Assembly: GCA_958450365.1 (NCBI GenBank)
Contig: CAUEEP010000758.1
Coordinates: forward strand, 381,565-445,564
Direction of reading: 5' to 3'
Source of the DNA: Mesorhabditis belari
Lineage: Eukaryota > Nematoda > Chromadorea > Rhabditida > Rhabditidae
DNA length: 64,000 bases
Both the position numbers and the translations under genes were made by a program. The notes beneath the pieces are model-generated. The model made no database searches. It was not told where the DNA came from and saw only the letters and a program-made list of their open reading frames with translations. How positions within the stretch are numbered: position 1 is the stretch's first letter; every line of letters begins with the position of its first letter. Below, one piece after another: positions 36,712-48,699 of the stretch.

Positions 36712-36975
36712 GGGTAGGCTACTTTGCGCCAAATTTTTTGCGCAACTGGGTCATTTGCGCAACTAGGTCTTTTGCGCAACTCGCCATAACTTTCTTCTAC
36801 GTCGGTCAATCTTTATGATTTTGGTGTCATTTTGTTGCACTTATTGAGATCTACAAAATGACACCAAAATCATAAAGATTGATCGACTTAGAAGAAAGTT
36901 ATGGCGAGTTGCGCAAAAGGACCCAGTTGCGCAAATGACCCTGTTGCGCAAAAAAAGTTGCGGAAACTAGCCTAC
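36712..36975. repeat. TTGCGCAA-type foldback element, well-preserved copy
   Basis: The left arm GGCTACTTTGCGCCAAATTT, three GCGCAACT blocks and ATCTTTATGATTTTGGTGTC is inverted as GACACCAAAATCATAAAGAT with GCGCAAA blocks and GGAAACTAGCC. Degenerate relative at 2314. Confidence 0.9.
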
Positions 36976-37595
36976 TTCCTTTTTAGCATTTCGTTTCTTG
37001 TAGATTTCTGCATTTTTGTGTTTTTTGCGTTTTTTTTGCGAATCTCAGCCTTATTTTGAATAATTTATTATTTAAAAAATGAATAAATTATTTAAAATTT
37101 TAAAAAAAAGAGACCCATTTTGAGAACTCGTGAAAAGAAAAAGAAAGAAAATCACAAAAAGTAAATAAGAAAACAAATTACAATGGTTCGTTGTCGGAAA
37201 AAAAAAAAAACGATTCGATTAAGCGTGATTTCTGTCGGATTTTCTTTAGTTTACACCCTCTTTTGGTGTTTCGAATGGAGCAGCCAACGGAAGCTCTCCG
37301 CAATCAGCGATCACCACATCCTAGAATGTTTCTACATTTGTTTTACATTTGTTTTACATTTAATCGACGGTACTGTACGGTGGACTGTAGTGTTTTTTGT
37401 AGTCCCGTGTAAAAAGCCCTTTCTGGTGCACTGAATTCCTCCTTGTTTTCCAGGAAAACAAGAGAAAAATGAAGAAACGAGTGCACCAGAAAGGGATGCT
37501 TTTAGAAATTCAAAGTATACCGAAAACGACACATTTTGAACTCTGATCTGCAAACTATTTGCGTAAATGAACTACAAATTGACTTTGGAGCACTG
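36976..37595. other. Intergenic, no gene recognised
   Basis: Contains a GTGCACT hairpin pair (CCCTTTCTGGTGCACTGAAT near 37418 and GAGTGCACCAGAAAGGGATG near 37478) around a CCTTGTTTTCCAGG-like palindrome. The open frames show no family resemblance. Confidence 0.5.
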
Positions 37596-37599
37596 TAGG

Positions 37600-38190
37600 C
37601 GCTTCCTTTTCTTTTCTTCTTCTTGTCTTCTTCCTTTCTTCTTCCTGTCTTCTTCCTGTCTTCTTCTTCTTGTCTTCTTCTTTTCTTCTTCTTGTCTTCT
37701 TCCTGTCTTCTTCCTTTCTTCTTCCTGTCTTCTTCCTGTCTTCTTCTTCTTGTCTTCTTCTTTTCTTCTTCTTGTCTTCTTCCTGTCTTCTTCCTTTCTT
37801 CTTCCTGTCTTCTTCCTTTCTTCTTCTTGTCTTCTTCTTGTCTTCTTCCTTTCTTCTTCCTGTCTTCTTCCTTTCTTCTTCCTGTCTTCTTCCTGTCTTC
37901 TTCTTCTTGTCTTCTTCTTTTCTTCTTCTTGTCTTCTTCCTGTCTTCTTCCTTTCTTCTTCCTGTCTCCTTCTTCCTGTCTTCTTCTTCCTGTCTTCTTC
38001 TTTCTATCTTCTTCTTTTCTTCTTCCTGTCTTCTTCCTATCTTCTTTTTGTCTTCTTCCTGTCTTCTTCCTGTCTTCTTCCTATCTTCTTCTTGTCTTCT
38101 TCTTCCTGTCTTCTTCTTTTCTTTTTCATTTCTTCTTCCCCCTTCCTCTCTTCTTCTCCCCTTCTTCCTCTTCTTCCCTCTTTCTCTTCG
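37600..38190 (+). repeat. ~590-bp TCTTCTTCCTG polypyrimidine minisatellite
   Basis: An almost pure C/T strand of 11- to 12-bp units (TCTTCCTG, TCTTCTTG, TCTTTC variants). All three forward frames and the reverse frames are open because of the repeat, giving artefactual SSSCLLPVFF and KKTGRRQEED chains. Confidence 0.97.
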
Positions 38191-38206
38191 CAAGTTACCG
38201 GATAGC

Positions 38207-38280
38207 TCAGTAGTTAGAGGAATTGTCCAAAAAGCAAAAGGAAAGCAAAAGGTCAAGGCTTCAATCCCCTTCTACCTTTT
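38207..38280 (+). pseudogene. tRNA pseudogene or tRNA-derived repeat
   Basis: CCGGATAGCTCAGTAGTTAG is a good A-box/D-arm start and GGCTTCAATCCCC a weak T arm, but the anticodon region is replaced by an AAAGCAAAAGG-type repeat. The acceptor stem does not close. Confidence 0.5.
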
Positions 38281-38384
38281 CTAGCCAATTTCTTCCTTTT
38301 ATTACATAGAAGAATGCCAAGGGCTACTGTAGCCGAGATTCACGGTTTACTATTAGCAGCCAAAGACTACAGTACTCCAGAGTT

Positions 38385-41300
38385 CTAGATCACGGTTTCC
38401 TCCTAGAGTCTCCTCCTAGACGATACGTCAATAGGTTCTGATTGTGAGTCAAGGGTCTGATTGTGAGTCACCGTAGCTACATATCTTTTATACTGTAGCT
38501 GTTAATTGTGTTACTGTTAATTCTCCTAGTCGTTACCTTCTCCGGTCGATCTCCAGGTCGGGTCTTGGTCGATTCGATCTTTCTCACAAGATCCATTCCT
38601 TCCAAAATCTTTCCGAAAACAACATGGCGTCCGTCCAACCAGGTGGTGGTCACCTAGAGATTTTAGAAAAGTTTCAGAGCTAAGTAGTACTGTAAAAATT
38701 AAGTAAAAAACTCTATTAGATTACGGTAATTTCGTTGCCTTTCTTAATAAACTCACAGTGGTGATGAAGAATTGCGATCCATTAGTGTCAGCTCCAGCGT
38801 TGGCCATCGACAACCATCCAGCTCCATAGTGCTTCAGGTCAAAGTTCTCATCCTGGAATGAAGCAAAAAAAAAGTAGAAAGTTTTAAATAAGATAGATAA
38901 TCGATCTTTAAACTAAACCCACAGCAAATCGCTCTCCGTAGATCGATTTTCCTCCAGTTCCGTCGCCTCGAGTGAAATCTCCTCCTGGAAAAATGTTAAT
39001 TTTAAGAAATTATCTAATTATTTCCTTTATTATCTAATTATTTCCTTATTGATCTTTTCAAAAAACCTTGAATCATGAAATCCTTGATGACACGATGGAA
39101 TTTGGATCCCTTGTAGCCGAAACCATTTTGCCCGGTGGCCAACTCCAAGAAGTTGCGAGCGGTTTTTGGAACAACATCGCCGAAGAGACCGATCACGATG
39201 CGGCCTTCCTGAAATTCTTGAGATAAACGAGTACTTATCTTGCTAGCTATTCTGCTATGCGTAAAGCTATTCTGCAGGAAATAGCCGGAAAGCCAGCTAT
39301 TCTGCAGGAAAGCCAGCTATTCTGCAGGAAAGCCAGCCACTCCTAGAAAAGATTAGATGTAAAGCCTCACCAAGAACTCACCAAGACTTTACTAGACCTA
39401 ACTAGGGAACTTTTTCAACTTTTCACCGATTTTCGTAAGCGGATTTAGCTAGAAAATGTTTCCATAGAATTCTAAGAAATTGAGCATAGCTAGAACTGCT
39501 TTAAAACAGCTTTAAAACATTATAATAATCATAAAGAAATGTTTTTCAATTTTTGGATGACGTCACCAAAGGAACCGAGCACGATTTTTCAAGTTTTCCA
39601 AAAAAATGAAAAAGTTTGGCAGCAATCGGAATTGCACCTGCGAGTAAATACGGTATAGGCTTTAAAGTCTAGCACACTATCCCCTAGACTATCACTGCTT
39701 TTAGCACAAAGTCTAGCACACTATCCCCTAGACTATCACTGCTTCTAGCACAAAGTCTAGCACACTATTCCCTAGACTATCACTGCTTCTAGTACAAAGT
39801 CTAGCACACTATTCCCTAGACTATCACTGCTTTTACTGCAGTTCAGTGTGGTGCCTTTTTATAGGTTTCGGTTTGTTAAAAATTCCCCGAAACTTTGAAG
39901 AAGTTTTTCTCAAAAATCAGCGCGAAAATCAGAAAAATAAAAGTAAATATTTCTTAGAATTCTACAGAGAAATTTTCTAGCTAGATTCGGTTTTGAAAAT
40001 CGAATTTTGTTGTGACTTATGAGCCTAGAATTTCGTTGAAACACCGGTAGCTTATTGGCAGTCATTTTGACTTGAAAATGAGTTACTAAGAGCTTGAAAT
40101 TTTAAATTTTAAACACTCAATAAGAGAATAAAATCAGAAAAATAAAAGATAAGCATTTCTTAGAATATTTGAATGAAATCTGTACCTTCTTTCCCCCGAT
40201 GGTGATATCAAAGAAGACTTGCTTTGTCACCGTCACACCGCCGGCGGCCGACGAAGAGCCGAACTGGAAAGGATAAGAATATGATAAGAAAAAAGGAAGA
40301 ATACGTATCAATCTAAATATCAAAATCTTTACCTCTTAAAGTACATGGAGATTTTAATCTATTCTTGATCTTAATTTTTAAACAAAAAGCTTAATTTTCA
40401 AAGAGCTTTTTAAGCTGTTTAAGCTGTTTTTAAGCTGTTTTTAAGCTGTTTAAGCTGTTTTTTAGCTGTTTAAGCTATTTTTAAGCTTTTTTAAGCTGTT
40501 TTTAAGCTATTTTTAAGCTGTTTTTAAGCTGTTTTTAAGCTGTTTAAGCTGTTTTTAAGCTGGTTAAGCTGTTTTTAAGCTGTTTTAGCTGTTTAAGCTG
40601 TTTTTAAGCTATTTTTAAGCTTTTTTAAGCTGTTTTTAAGCTGTTTTTAAGCTGTTTTTAAGCTGTTTTTAAGCTATTCTTTAAGTACAGTAGAGTCATA
40701 TATTTGTAATCTAATAGATAATATTTCTAGCTAAGTATTGTGTAGATAAAGATGAGAAATCTTTGAATAGCTTCTATTTTCCCCCATAAAATCGAACTCA
40801 CCAACGCGATGGCGGCAAAGCCGAGAACGAAGAGACCAATCAGACCCATAGCTACTGAAAAATGATAGAAATTTAAGGCAAAAAAAAAGGCTAAAATAAG
40901 ATATTGAAGGAAGAAAAAAAAAAACGAATGTCTGCTATCAAGGGAAGGTCATTTTCTTCTTTTCCCCCTTTTTCCCCCCTTTTCCCCCTTTTTTTCTGTG
41001 TAACATTGACCTCTAAGTGGCTGAGATCAATCAGAGAATCGCTGAATGATAAGCTCGGTCATTTTTGAGAAAAAACAAATCATTGAATTGATTTGATTTG
41101 ATTAAAGAAAAGCGCACACCGTAAAAGATTGAGCGCGCCAGGAAGGGCTGCGTTTACAAATTTAGAGCACAAAGTACATTACTCTATGAGTACTTTGTGC
41201 GTACTTTGTGCTCACCAGGAAACGCACTCTTTCTAGAATTTTTTTGGTTAGATTATAGATAAGCTCTATCAGGTCAGGTCAGGTCATTTGCAGACATTTT

Positions 41301-42245
41301 GCTGAACACCGTAGCCGTTCTAAAGTGTGACCCAGATATCGTAAGCCAAGCGGTTACGGTAGTGCGGACATGCTTTAGGTTTGAGCTTTAGATCTGAGCT
41401 TTAGATCTGAGCTTTAGATCTGAGCTTTAGATCTGAGCTTTAGATCTGAGCTTTAGATCTGAGCTTTAGATAGGAAAACGTTTCAAGTTCAAGCTAGAAT
41501 AGAAAGCTATTAGAACCAAGTGAAGCTATGATCTGTGCTTTAGATCGGAAAGAGTTTTAATTACAGGATCGCATGAGAACCAAGCAAAGCTATGACTTGA
41601 GATTTAGCTCAGAAAAAGTTTTAATTTCAAGCTCGTATCAGAAGCAAGCAACTTTTTAGTTCGACTTTTTCCTTTCAAAAATGCTAAGAAAAGGTATAAC
41701 TTTATTTATCGCAAGACTTTAAAAATCTAGCTTCTAGTTTACGTTTTGATATTCAAATCTATAAGCTATAAACTTATAAACTCATAAAGAAATCTTATAA
41801 ATTTATAAATCTAAAGCATTATTAAGCTATATTATAACACTATTGTTCGGAACTTCTTCCGATAAAGTTTATTTCTCTTTGAAAGCTATCGATCCATTTC
41901 CCCAGTTAGCCAAAACCATAAGCTAGCCAAAACATAGACATTTCTAAACATTTCTAAACATTTCCCCCTCAACTTTTCTGTATTTAAACCCTTCTATTCT
42001 TTAATAAAACATTCTGAACAAAGGGATAGAGACACATCTTATCCCGAGCAACTATAAACTATAAAAAAAAATTAAGGATGAAGAAATCGATCAAAATACG
42101 ATTAGCTTAGATAAAATCAAGTCTAGAAATTGAAAAAAAGCTAGCTACTGCTGGAAAATAACAGTACAAGCTTTAAAAAATCGATTTCCCATAGAAACAA
42201 ACCGTATTTGCCGGCACCGGGCTTCAGACGGACAGCCGTTGGCAT
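38385..42245 (-). CDS. Secretory-pathway cyclophilin (peptidyl-prolyl cis-trans isomerase, cyclophilin B-like)
   Basis: It catalyses proline isomerisation during folding, here most likely in the ER or secretory route. Exons on the minus strand (42203..42245, 40802..40854, 40186..40263, 39067..39208, 38923..38984, 38757..38852, 38537..38653, last about 38385..38402) keep frame, giving about 202 residues. N-terminus: [18 protein letters not shown] then the hydrophobic [14 protein letters not shown] (signal peptide or anchor). Methionine 40849 is a second possible start giving a classical signal peptide. The catalytic domain is complete: [47 protein letters not shown] (Arg of FHRV, Phe-Met-Gln), [18 protein letters not shown], and [19 protein letters not shown] with the Trp that binds cyclosporin. 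The final exon is less certain. Reading past 38537 ends instead at [15 protein letters not shown]. Confidence 0.9.
39645..39840 (+). repeat. ~45-bp tandem repeat
   Basis: Four to five copies of AAAGTCTAGCACACTATCCC plus TAGACTATCACTGCTT in a cyclophilin intron. Confidence 0.92.
40400..40680 (+). repeat. TTTTTAAGCTG minisatellite
   Basis: About twenty-five copies of a variable-length AAGCTGTTTTT or AAGCTGTTT unit in a cyclophilin intron. Confidence 0.95.
41375..41472 (+). repeat. GAGCTTTAGATCT minisatellite
   Basis: About seven tandem 13-bp units. Diverged single units follow near 41520 and 41600. It lies in the first cyclophilin intron. Confidence 0.93.
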
Positions 42246-42614
42246 AAAATAAAAGGACAGAGACGGAAAAGAGCACACAGAATAAGCAAGAGGTCAACAA
42301 ATAACGATTAGGTCAACGATGGAAAAGAAAAAAGAAAAGGAAAAAGAAAAGAAAAAAAAGAAAAGGAAAAAGGAAAGGTGAACAGAAAGAAACGTTCTTT
42401 GAAGCACCACGTCCACACTGAACTACGAGAGAGAAAAGGGGGAAAAAAGCCACGTCGACTTTATCTCCCATTTGGCGCTTTTTGATTGGATTGGGTAGAG
42501 GATTTTTTGAATATTGATTTAAAAATAGAATTATTTATAGTATCCAATTTATAGAATGTAAACTTTTACAAAACTGAGCACTAGATAAAGTATTAGAAAT
42601 GACTATGAGTGGTA

Positions 42615-43130
42615 ATTGGTTACTGTAGTTGGATCTCTAGATCCTGTAGCTGGATCTCTAGATCCTGTAGCTGGATCTCTAGATCCTGTAGGTGGATCTC
42701 TAGATACTGTAGCTAGATCTCTAGATCCTGTAGCTAGATCTCTAGATCCTGTAGGTGGATCTCTAGATACTGTAGCTAGATCTCTAGATACTGTAGCTAG
42801 ATCTCTAGATACTGTAGCTAGATCTCTAGATCCTGTAGCTGGATCTCTAGATCCTGTAGCTGGATCTCTAGATCCTGTAGCTGGATCTCTAGATCCTGTA
42901 GCTGGATCTCTAGATCCTGTAGGTGGATCTCTAGATACTGTAGCTAGATCTCTAGATACTGTAGCTAGATCTCTAGATACTGTAGCTAGATCTCTAGATC
43001 CTGTAGCTGGATCTCTAGATCCTGTAGCTGGATCTCTAGATCCTGTAGCTGGACCTCTAGATACTGTAGCTGGATCTCTAGATTCTGTAGCTAGATACTG
43101 TAGCTGGATACTGTAGCTAGACACTATAGT
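42615..43130 (+). repeat. GGATCTCTAGATCCTGTAGCT minisatellite, ~24 copies
   Basis: A 21-bp unit (a multiple of three) with higher-order pattern: runs of CCTGTAGCTGGATC alternate with ACTGTAGCTAGATC variants. Both strands are open for over 160 codons, purely because of the unit length. No coding function is inferred. Confidence 0.97.
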
Positions 43131-44056
43131 TAAATTAGTCTAGGCTTCTCTGTGGGTTAAAGATTGATAAACAATGAGTCTAACGAGGTCAGGACCCTAA
43201 AAACTTTAATAACCTTGTGCTAGAGAGATAAAAAAAGGAATTGATAGTAGAGAAAGAAGGTTTTGAGTTGAAAGGATGACCCTTCCCCTCCGAGCCTCAG
43301 CCCTTCCCCAGCCTTTTCCCCACCCCAAGGCCGTTCCTCTATTTACTCAAAAACTCAGCGAAAATCGGGTCATTTGTCGTTCACTGAGCTCCTTCACGGA
43401 AGTTAGTAAAAAGGGTGATCGGGGCGAACGATTGAGTGTAGAGTGAAGAGTGTATGAATCGATAACTAAGTTAACACTTGCTGGATTTGAGTTTATGTTG
43501 AAGACTACATGATTTAGCGCATGAAACTAGATGAATAGAGCTATTTTATGGCCCTGCAAGAATGTTCTAAAGCTTGTAAGCAAAGAGGAAAATTCATGAA
43601 TCATTTATCTGAAAAAAGATTAAAAAAAATAAGAGTTTAAAGAAAGTTCGGAATGTTTAAAAAGAAATTTCTCTAAAATTCGCATTTAAATGTTAATAAC
43701 TTTCTTTGAAGTCAATATTTTTGCAAACAATTTTTTGGTAAATGATTCTCAAAGATTTCTTTTTATTTTGATCGTTTACTTCAGTAAATTGGTTGTCTGT
43801 AAGCGTTTTTAAACGAGTTTGAAGGGAAATCACTTATCAAAAAGGGAAATAACTTTCGGGAGTGAGCTGGAAAGCAAATAACACACAAAAATAAAGAAAA
43901 CCTTATCGTAAATGTGCTAAAAACAACTCAAGGATTTTCTAAAGCTTTTTCTCAAGCTAGATCAGGTCTAACTCCTAGCTCGGTTTACTTTTAAAAAAAA
44001 TCCAAAGAGTGCTAAACTCTAGGAGTACCTCAATAACTCGACTTTCCCCTCATTAA
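43131..44056. other. Intergenic, nothing recognised
   Basis: AT-rich DNA with poly-A and poly-T runs and no recognisable ORF, tRNA or inverted repeat. Confidence 0.5.
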
Positions 44057-44830
44057 CAGCAATCCTGTATCGAATATTCGAAAAAAGCTCGAAATCGATA
44101 AACCTCTAACTCTACAACACGAAATCTTATATAAAAAGAGAAAAAGACGATTGGAGAATAGATTTGAGCCTTTATTCTCCAGGCAATTCACTGAAAAGTC
44201 AGTTCAAGAGCGACCGAATCGGTATTTCTGACACTTTTTGCATGCTAAGCATTAAAACAAACATCACCAATCGATTCACCGACCTCGAAAACCCCTTGCT
44301 GCAAATTTCTGACCCTAAATCTAATTCGGGAGCGATGCTCAAGTCAAAAGAAAAATCATTGTCAAGAGGTGTTCTTTGTGCGGCCACGTAATGGCTCGCT
44401 TTCTGACATATCTGTTCGATATAAGAAGCTTTCCTTTTGCGATCTGTTTTGAGTCTTTTTCTTTCTTTATTTTCTCGAGATCTGCTAGCGGGGAGGCCCC
44501 TCTACTGAAGAGAGGCCAAATTGGGATTTCTGACACTTTTTGCATGCTAAGCATTAAAACAAACATCGCCAATCGATTCACCGATCTCGAAAACCCCTTG
44601 CTGCAGATTCCTGGCCCTAAAACTTATTTGGGAGCGATGCTCAAGTCAAAAGAAAAATGATTGTCAAGAGGTGTTCTTTGTGCGGCCACGTAATCGCAAA
44701 CTGTGTCGAATATTCGAATAAAAGCTCGAAATCGATAAAGCTCTAACTCTACAACTCAAAAATCTTATATAAAAAGAGAAAAAGACGATTGGAGAATAGG
44801 GTTGAGCCTTTATTCTCCACCTTTTTGTAC
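44057..44830 (+). repeat. Dispersed repeat family 'GCCACGTAATCG', two tandem copies
   Basis: Shared blocks are CCTTTATTCTCCA, TTCTGACACTTTTTGCATGC, TAAGCATTAAAACAAACATC, CCAATCGATTCACCGACCTC, GGTGTTCTTTGTGCGGCCAC and GTAATCGCTCGCTTTCTG. The surrounding TCTTATATAAAAAGAGAAAA block is also duplicated (44127, 44763). Other copies: 50007-50290, 50295-50530, 57940-58200, a fragment at 59196-59262 and inverted fragments near 54105 and 62760-62850. The identity of the source element is unknown. Confidence 0.85.
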
Positions 44831-45079
44831 CCAATCCCTCACTAGGTCAAGGCTAAACTTTTACGATCTGTTTTTAAGATCTATAAAAAAAGTTTTGCTC
44901 GATCTTTTCAAAGATTTGAAGAGATTTAAAGAGAAAAAATTTCTAGGTTATTGAGTGGTTTTATGGATTTTAAAAAGGGAAATCAAAACATTTAAAAAGA
45001 AATTTTTCTTTTTCAAAACACTTAAGAAATTAGAGATTACAGAAAGTGTCTTGAAGAAATTTCAGCTTTCAGTAGCTTT

Positions 45080-45225
45080 ATAAACTTTCCCTATCTTTAT
45101 AAACTTTCCCCTATCTTCATAAACTTTCCCTAGCTTTATAAACTTTCCCTATCTTTATAGACTTTCCCTAGCTTTCTAACTTTCCCTAGCTTTATAAACT
45201 TTCCCTAGCTTTATAAACCTTAGAT
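45080..45225 (+). repeat. CTTTCCCTAGCTTTATAAA minisatellite
   Basis: About eight 19-bp units. The last flows into the SINE copy that follows. Confidence 0.93.
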
Positions 45226-45520
45226 TGTGATAATATAGATAGTAGAGAGGACAATAATAGATTATTGTGCTTTTTAAAAGAATAAAAACAAAAACGAAGT
45301 GCTAACCGGGGCCGAAACCGGATCGTCTGTGTGACAGAAAAAAGCACTCCCAACTGCGCCATGGTGACAACAGAAAGCAGGCCAGAAAAAGCGATTTTAA
45401 GCATGTCTCCTTAGATATTTAACAAATTTTTCGCCTTATTTTTAAAGTAAATAAGCCGAAACCATTGTTATCATTATTTTCAGTTTTGGCGTTTTGGCGA
45501 AAATTTGATCTCAGCACTCG
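45190..45520 (-). repeat. tRNA-derived SINE, copy 1
   Basis: Minus strand: GCGCAGTTGGGAGTGCTTTT A-box region and a B box decayed to CCGGTTTCGGCCCCGG. It shares flanks with 51225-51530 and 51590-51840 (AAAAGAATAAAAACAAAAAC on one side, GATTTTAAGCATGTCTCCTT and AAATAAGCCGAAACC on the other). Confidence 0.8.
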
Positions 45521-46229
45521 GATTTCATACTGTACAGGTGGTTTGAAGAAATTACAGCTTTCAGTAGCTTTATAAACCTTAGAATAGTTTTTTTTTTGCT
45601 ATTTAAAAGAAGTGGATTTATGGATTTTCAAAAGGGAAATCAAAAGATTTAAAAGAAATTTTTCAAAATTTTTTTCTCAAAACACTTACCGAATTTCAAA
45701 GTTGAGCTGGAAATGAGCATTTTTAAGCTTTCTGAAGGATTTAGACAAGAAATTCGTGATTGATTTGATTAGAGTTTCAAAAGAAATATGATTCTTTTTG
45801 GATTTTGGATTTTGGATGTATTTGAAATCGGTGAAATCGATGAAATAAATGAAATAATCGCTTTTTTTTGATTGATGAGTTTAGACAAGCGTATTATGGA
45901 TTTAGATTCGATTTGAAAACATAAAAATGAAAAAGAAAACAAGGAATTGAACTGGGAAAACGAAAGTTAAATATTTTTTTTAAAAATTTGACTGAAAGTT
46001 TCGTTTGCTTACGTGAAAATGATGCTTATTTCGTAGAAAAGAAATCTTTAACATAGTGCAATTGACAGACTCAATGATTTAATCTTTTTTTCTACACAAA
46101 ACTCTCTGAACAAAACACTGGCACACTATTCTCTACGAATTTCAAGCTAACTTTTATCTTTCTTATCCTAAAAAGCTTTTATCCTCGTTTCTAATGAAGT
46201 AGAAAAACTTATGAAAAGCTGGTGTTGAG

Positions 46230-46610
46230 AATAGAACGGAGTGTCGGGCAGTCTAAGTTTACTCCCAAATAAACGCTCAGATCTTGACACCAGTACGTTT
46301 GTTTTTGTACGCTTTAGTATCAAATTAAAGTAGAGAAAGTAGTATCAAAGACGCGTTTTTTTGAAAGTACGAGCGCTTTGAAAAAAAATGAAATACTAAA
46401 AAATAAAAAACTTTTGCGACTACGCGACTGTACGAGGGGGGTGGGGTACTATTACAGTATTTACGGTAGGTATTTTGAGATTAAAACAGCTAACTAGCTG
46501 ATTTGTGCTTAATTCAAGAGCTATGCTTACCGTAAATACTGTAATAGTACCCCACCCCCATGATGACGGTGCGGGGTGTTGCGTAGTCTAGCTTTGAGAC
46601 AAGTGTGAGA
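46230..46610. repeat. Rearranged fragments of the ACCGTAAATACTG MITE family
   Basis: A right half at about 46340-46470 (GCGACTACGCGACTGTACGA to ACAGTATTTACGGTA) and a left half at 46528-46600 (ACCGTAAATACTGTAATAGT, GACGGTGCGGGGTGTTGCGT). Another degenerate piece lies at 47655-47850. Confidence 0.8.
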
Positions 46611-46960
46611 CTCGAAAATGGAGGACTGGAGATGCCCCAGTTTGAGCACTTTCTTCAAAAGAAACCCATTTTGGTGTCAATAGAAAAGTTGTAGAGAATC
46701 AAAAATTAGACTTATAGCCAAATGGAGGGCTAAGTGGAGGGTGTAGCTCGGTCAAGAGGTAACCGATTCCCACAAAAATTTTTCACAGGTAAAACCCGAA
46801 AACTAGATCGCGCGCTAGGCTAAGTGCCAACTTTGAGAGCTTGTTTAAAAAAAAAATTAATAATTTCCTGTCGGTTAGATAATGGGCACCGCTACAGGAG
46901 ATCCACTCAACAATTTTCCTGTGAAATTTTTGTGAGAATCGGTTATCTTTTTACTGAGCT
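46605..46960. repeat. Fragment related to the mariner-type element at 53470
   Basis: GTGTGAGACTCGAAAATGGA through CTTATAGCCAAAT (46601-46724) matches about 53636-53766. An inverted GTGGGAATCGGTTA/TAACCGATTCCCAC-type pair lies at about 46760 and 46930. Confidence 0.7.
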
Positions 46961-47046
46961 ACACCCGCTAGAGTGAGTACGAGTGGTTGCGACGTAGATA
47001 GATAATGATGACGTAGATAGATAATTATGACGTAGATAATTATAAT

Positions 47047-47442
47047 GCACCTTGTAAATTCAATTGCTCGATATGGACAGTGCACCGCATTTTTTCTCAA
47101 TCAAAAGTCGGCAAAAATCTTCATCGAGGCCTCAAGAGTGGCCGACGACCAATCACAACCATAAAAGAATATCGAGCCGTGATCCAAATGGTGAAAAACG
47201 ATCCGAACAAAACATCAACCGATGGAAGCCAAATGATGAGGGATCAATTTAACAAGGTTGTATCGCCGGAAACGATCAGACGACGATTAAATCAGGCTGG
47301 ATTATCTGCAAGAAGGGTTGCCCGTAAACCTCTGATAAATTCTAAGCACCGGAAGCAGCGCCTTGACTTTGCACGGACCTACCGAAGTTGGACGACACGT
47401 GATTGGGCGAAAGTGTTATTTATTGATGATTTCTTAAGCTAA
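47047..47442 (+). mobile_element. Tc1/Tc3-like transposase fragment
   Basis: Open from about 47080 to 47439: GLKSGRRPITTIKEYRAV, SPETIRRRLNQAGLSARRVA, RKPLINSKHRKQRLDFAR and the first catalytic Asp motif KVLFIDD. It ends right after that motif, so the remaining catalytic domain is gone. No terminal repeats were recognised. Confidence 0.82.
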
Positions 47443-48299
47443 AATTGTGCTTAAATTGGCTTTTTTTTTGCTTATGATTCCTTAACTTTTTGCTTTGAAA
47501 AATCGAAAAAAACGGAAGCGTTAAAAGAGAAATTTTAGTTGATGAATAGAGCTTTTAGATGTTAAAAACTTGTAAGTTATGGTAAAAAAAAGCAATAGCA
47601 ATAGTAATAGCAATAAAAAAAAAGCAAGCAAAGGTAAGGAATCATAAAAACTTTACGTAAATGCTGTAATAGAGCGAGCCCCTATAGGAGCGTTGTGTAG
47701 TCGAAGTTTACTCCTCAAACAAACGCTCATATCTTGACACCAGTACGTTTGTTTCTCTGCACTTTTATATCAAATTAAAGTAGAGAAAATGGGTAATCTT
47801 TTGAGATATAAAACATATTTCTAGCATAAACCATTAAAAATTTAAGTTAACTTTTATCTTTTTTTTATCTAAAAAACTTTTATACTCGTTTCTAATGAAG
47901 TAGAAAGAAATTTATGATTGTTATTGTTGATTGTTGTTGCTATTGTTGATTGTTGTTGTTGTTGTTGCTATTGTTGATTGTTGATTGTTGTTGCTATTGT
48001 TGATTAAAGTAAACTATCAGTTAATGGCTTTAAAATTTTATCTATTTTCTCATTTTATTTGAGTGGAAAAGAAAAAGAAAGCCTTGTTTTTCTGCTTTCA
48101 ATTTCCCTGTTTCCTTATATTTTTCCCTATCACATGAGCTTTTTTCTTTTTCCTTTTCTTTCTCTTTTTTCTTTTCAATTTTCTTTCCCTTTTTCTTTTC
48201 CCTTTGATTGTGTGATCAGACGGACGGGAAATGGCCATTTTCTTTTTTCCTTTGATCACAAAATGAACATTTTATTAGCTGTCTAATAAATCGAAATTT

Positions 48300-48655
48300 T
48301 AAATAGCTGATTAGCTGATTAGCTGAGTATCTTTTCTTTCAAATTTTCAAATTTTCATCTATCTTTTTTTTTGTCTTATTCTCATGATAAACGTACACTT
48401 TCTAGCGTACTTAAAAAGCAGAAAGTTTGCCAGAAAGCGTGCGTTTATCTATCTAGTTTATCACTTTGTTCATTGTGTACTTGAATGGGTAAACACAGAT
48501 GATTTGGTGCACTGAATTCTTCGCTTTTCTTTATTCTTCATTTTTTCGGTACAGAGCGTTTTAGAGGGGAAAAAAAGGAGATTCTAGTGCACCAAAAAGC
48601 ATTCGTTTACGGTTTACGGTGTACGCAAAGAGCGCTTAAATAAACGACTCAATTT
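48300..48655. other. Intergenic with GTGCACT-type hairpins
   Basis: Inverted words ACGTACACTTTCTAGCGTAC / GTTTGCCAGAAAGCGTGCGT (about 48390-48450) and TTTGGTGCACTGAATTC / GTGCACCAAAAAGCATTCG (about 48500, 48587) resemble the pair at 37418-37490. Confidence 0.55.
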
Positions 48656-48699
48656 TTTTTGCTCTGTCTTCGCACTTAGGTTTTTCTATTTGCCCAGAT

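Noticed and set aside
37555..38284. Open frames of 200 or more codons on both strands (Lys/Arg/Glu-rich and Ser/Leu/Phe-rich)
   Set aside because: They exist only because the polypyrimidine minisatellite lacks stop codons. The units are not codon-structured and no start, splice or family signal supports them.
42603..43124. 170-codon frames on both strands (SRDPATG and GSLDPVA repeats)
   Set aside because: The 21-bp unit is a multiple of three without stops, so the frames are automatic. There is no flanking coding signal.
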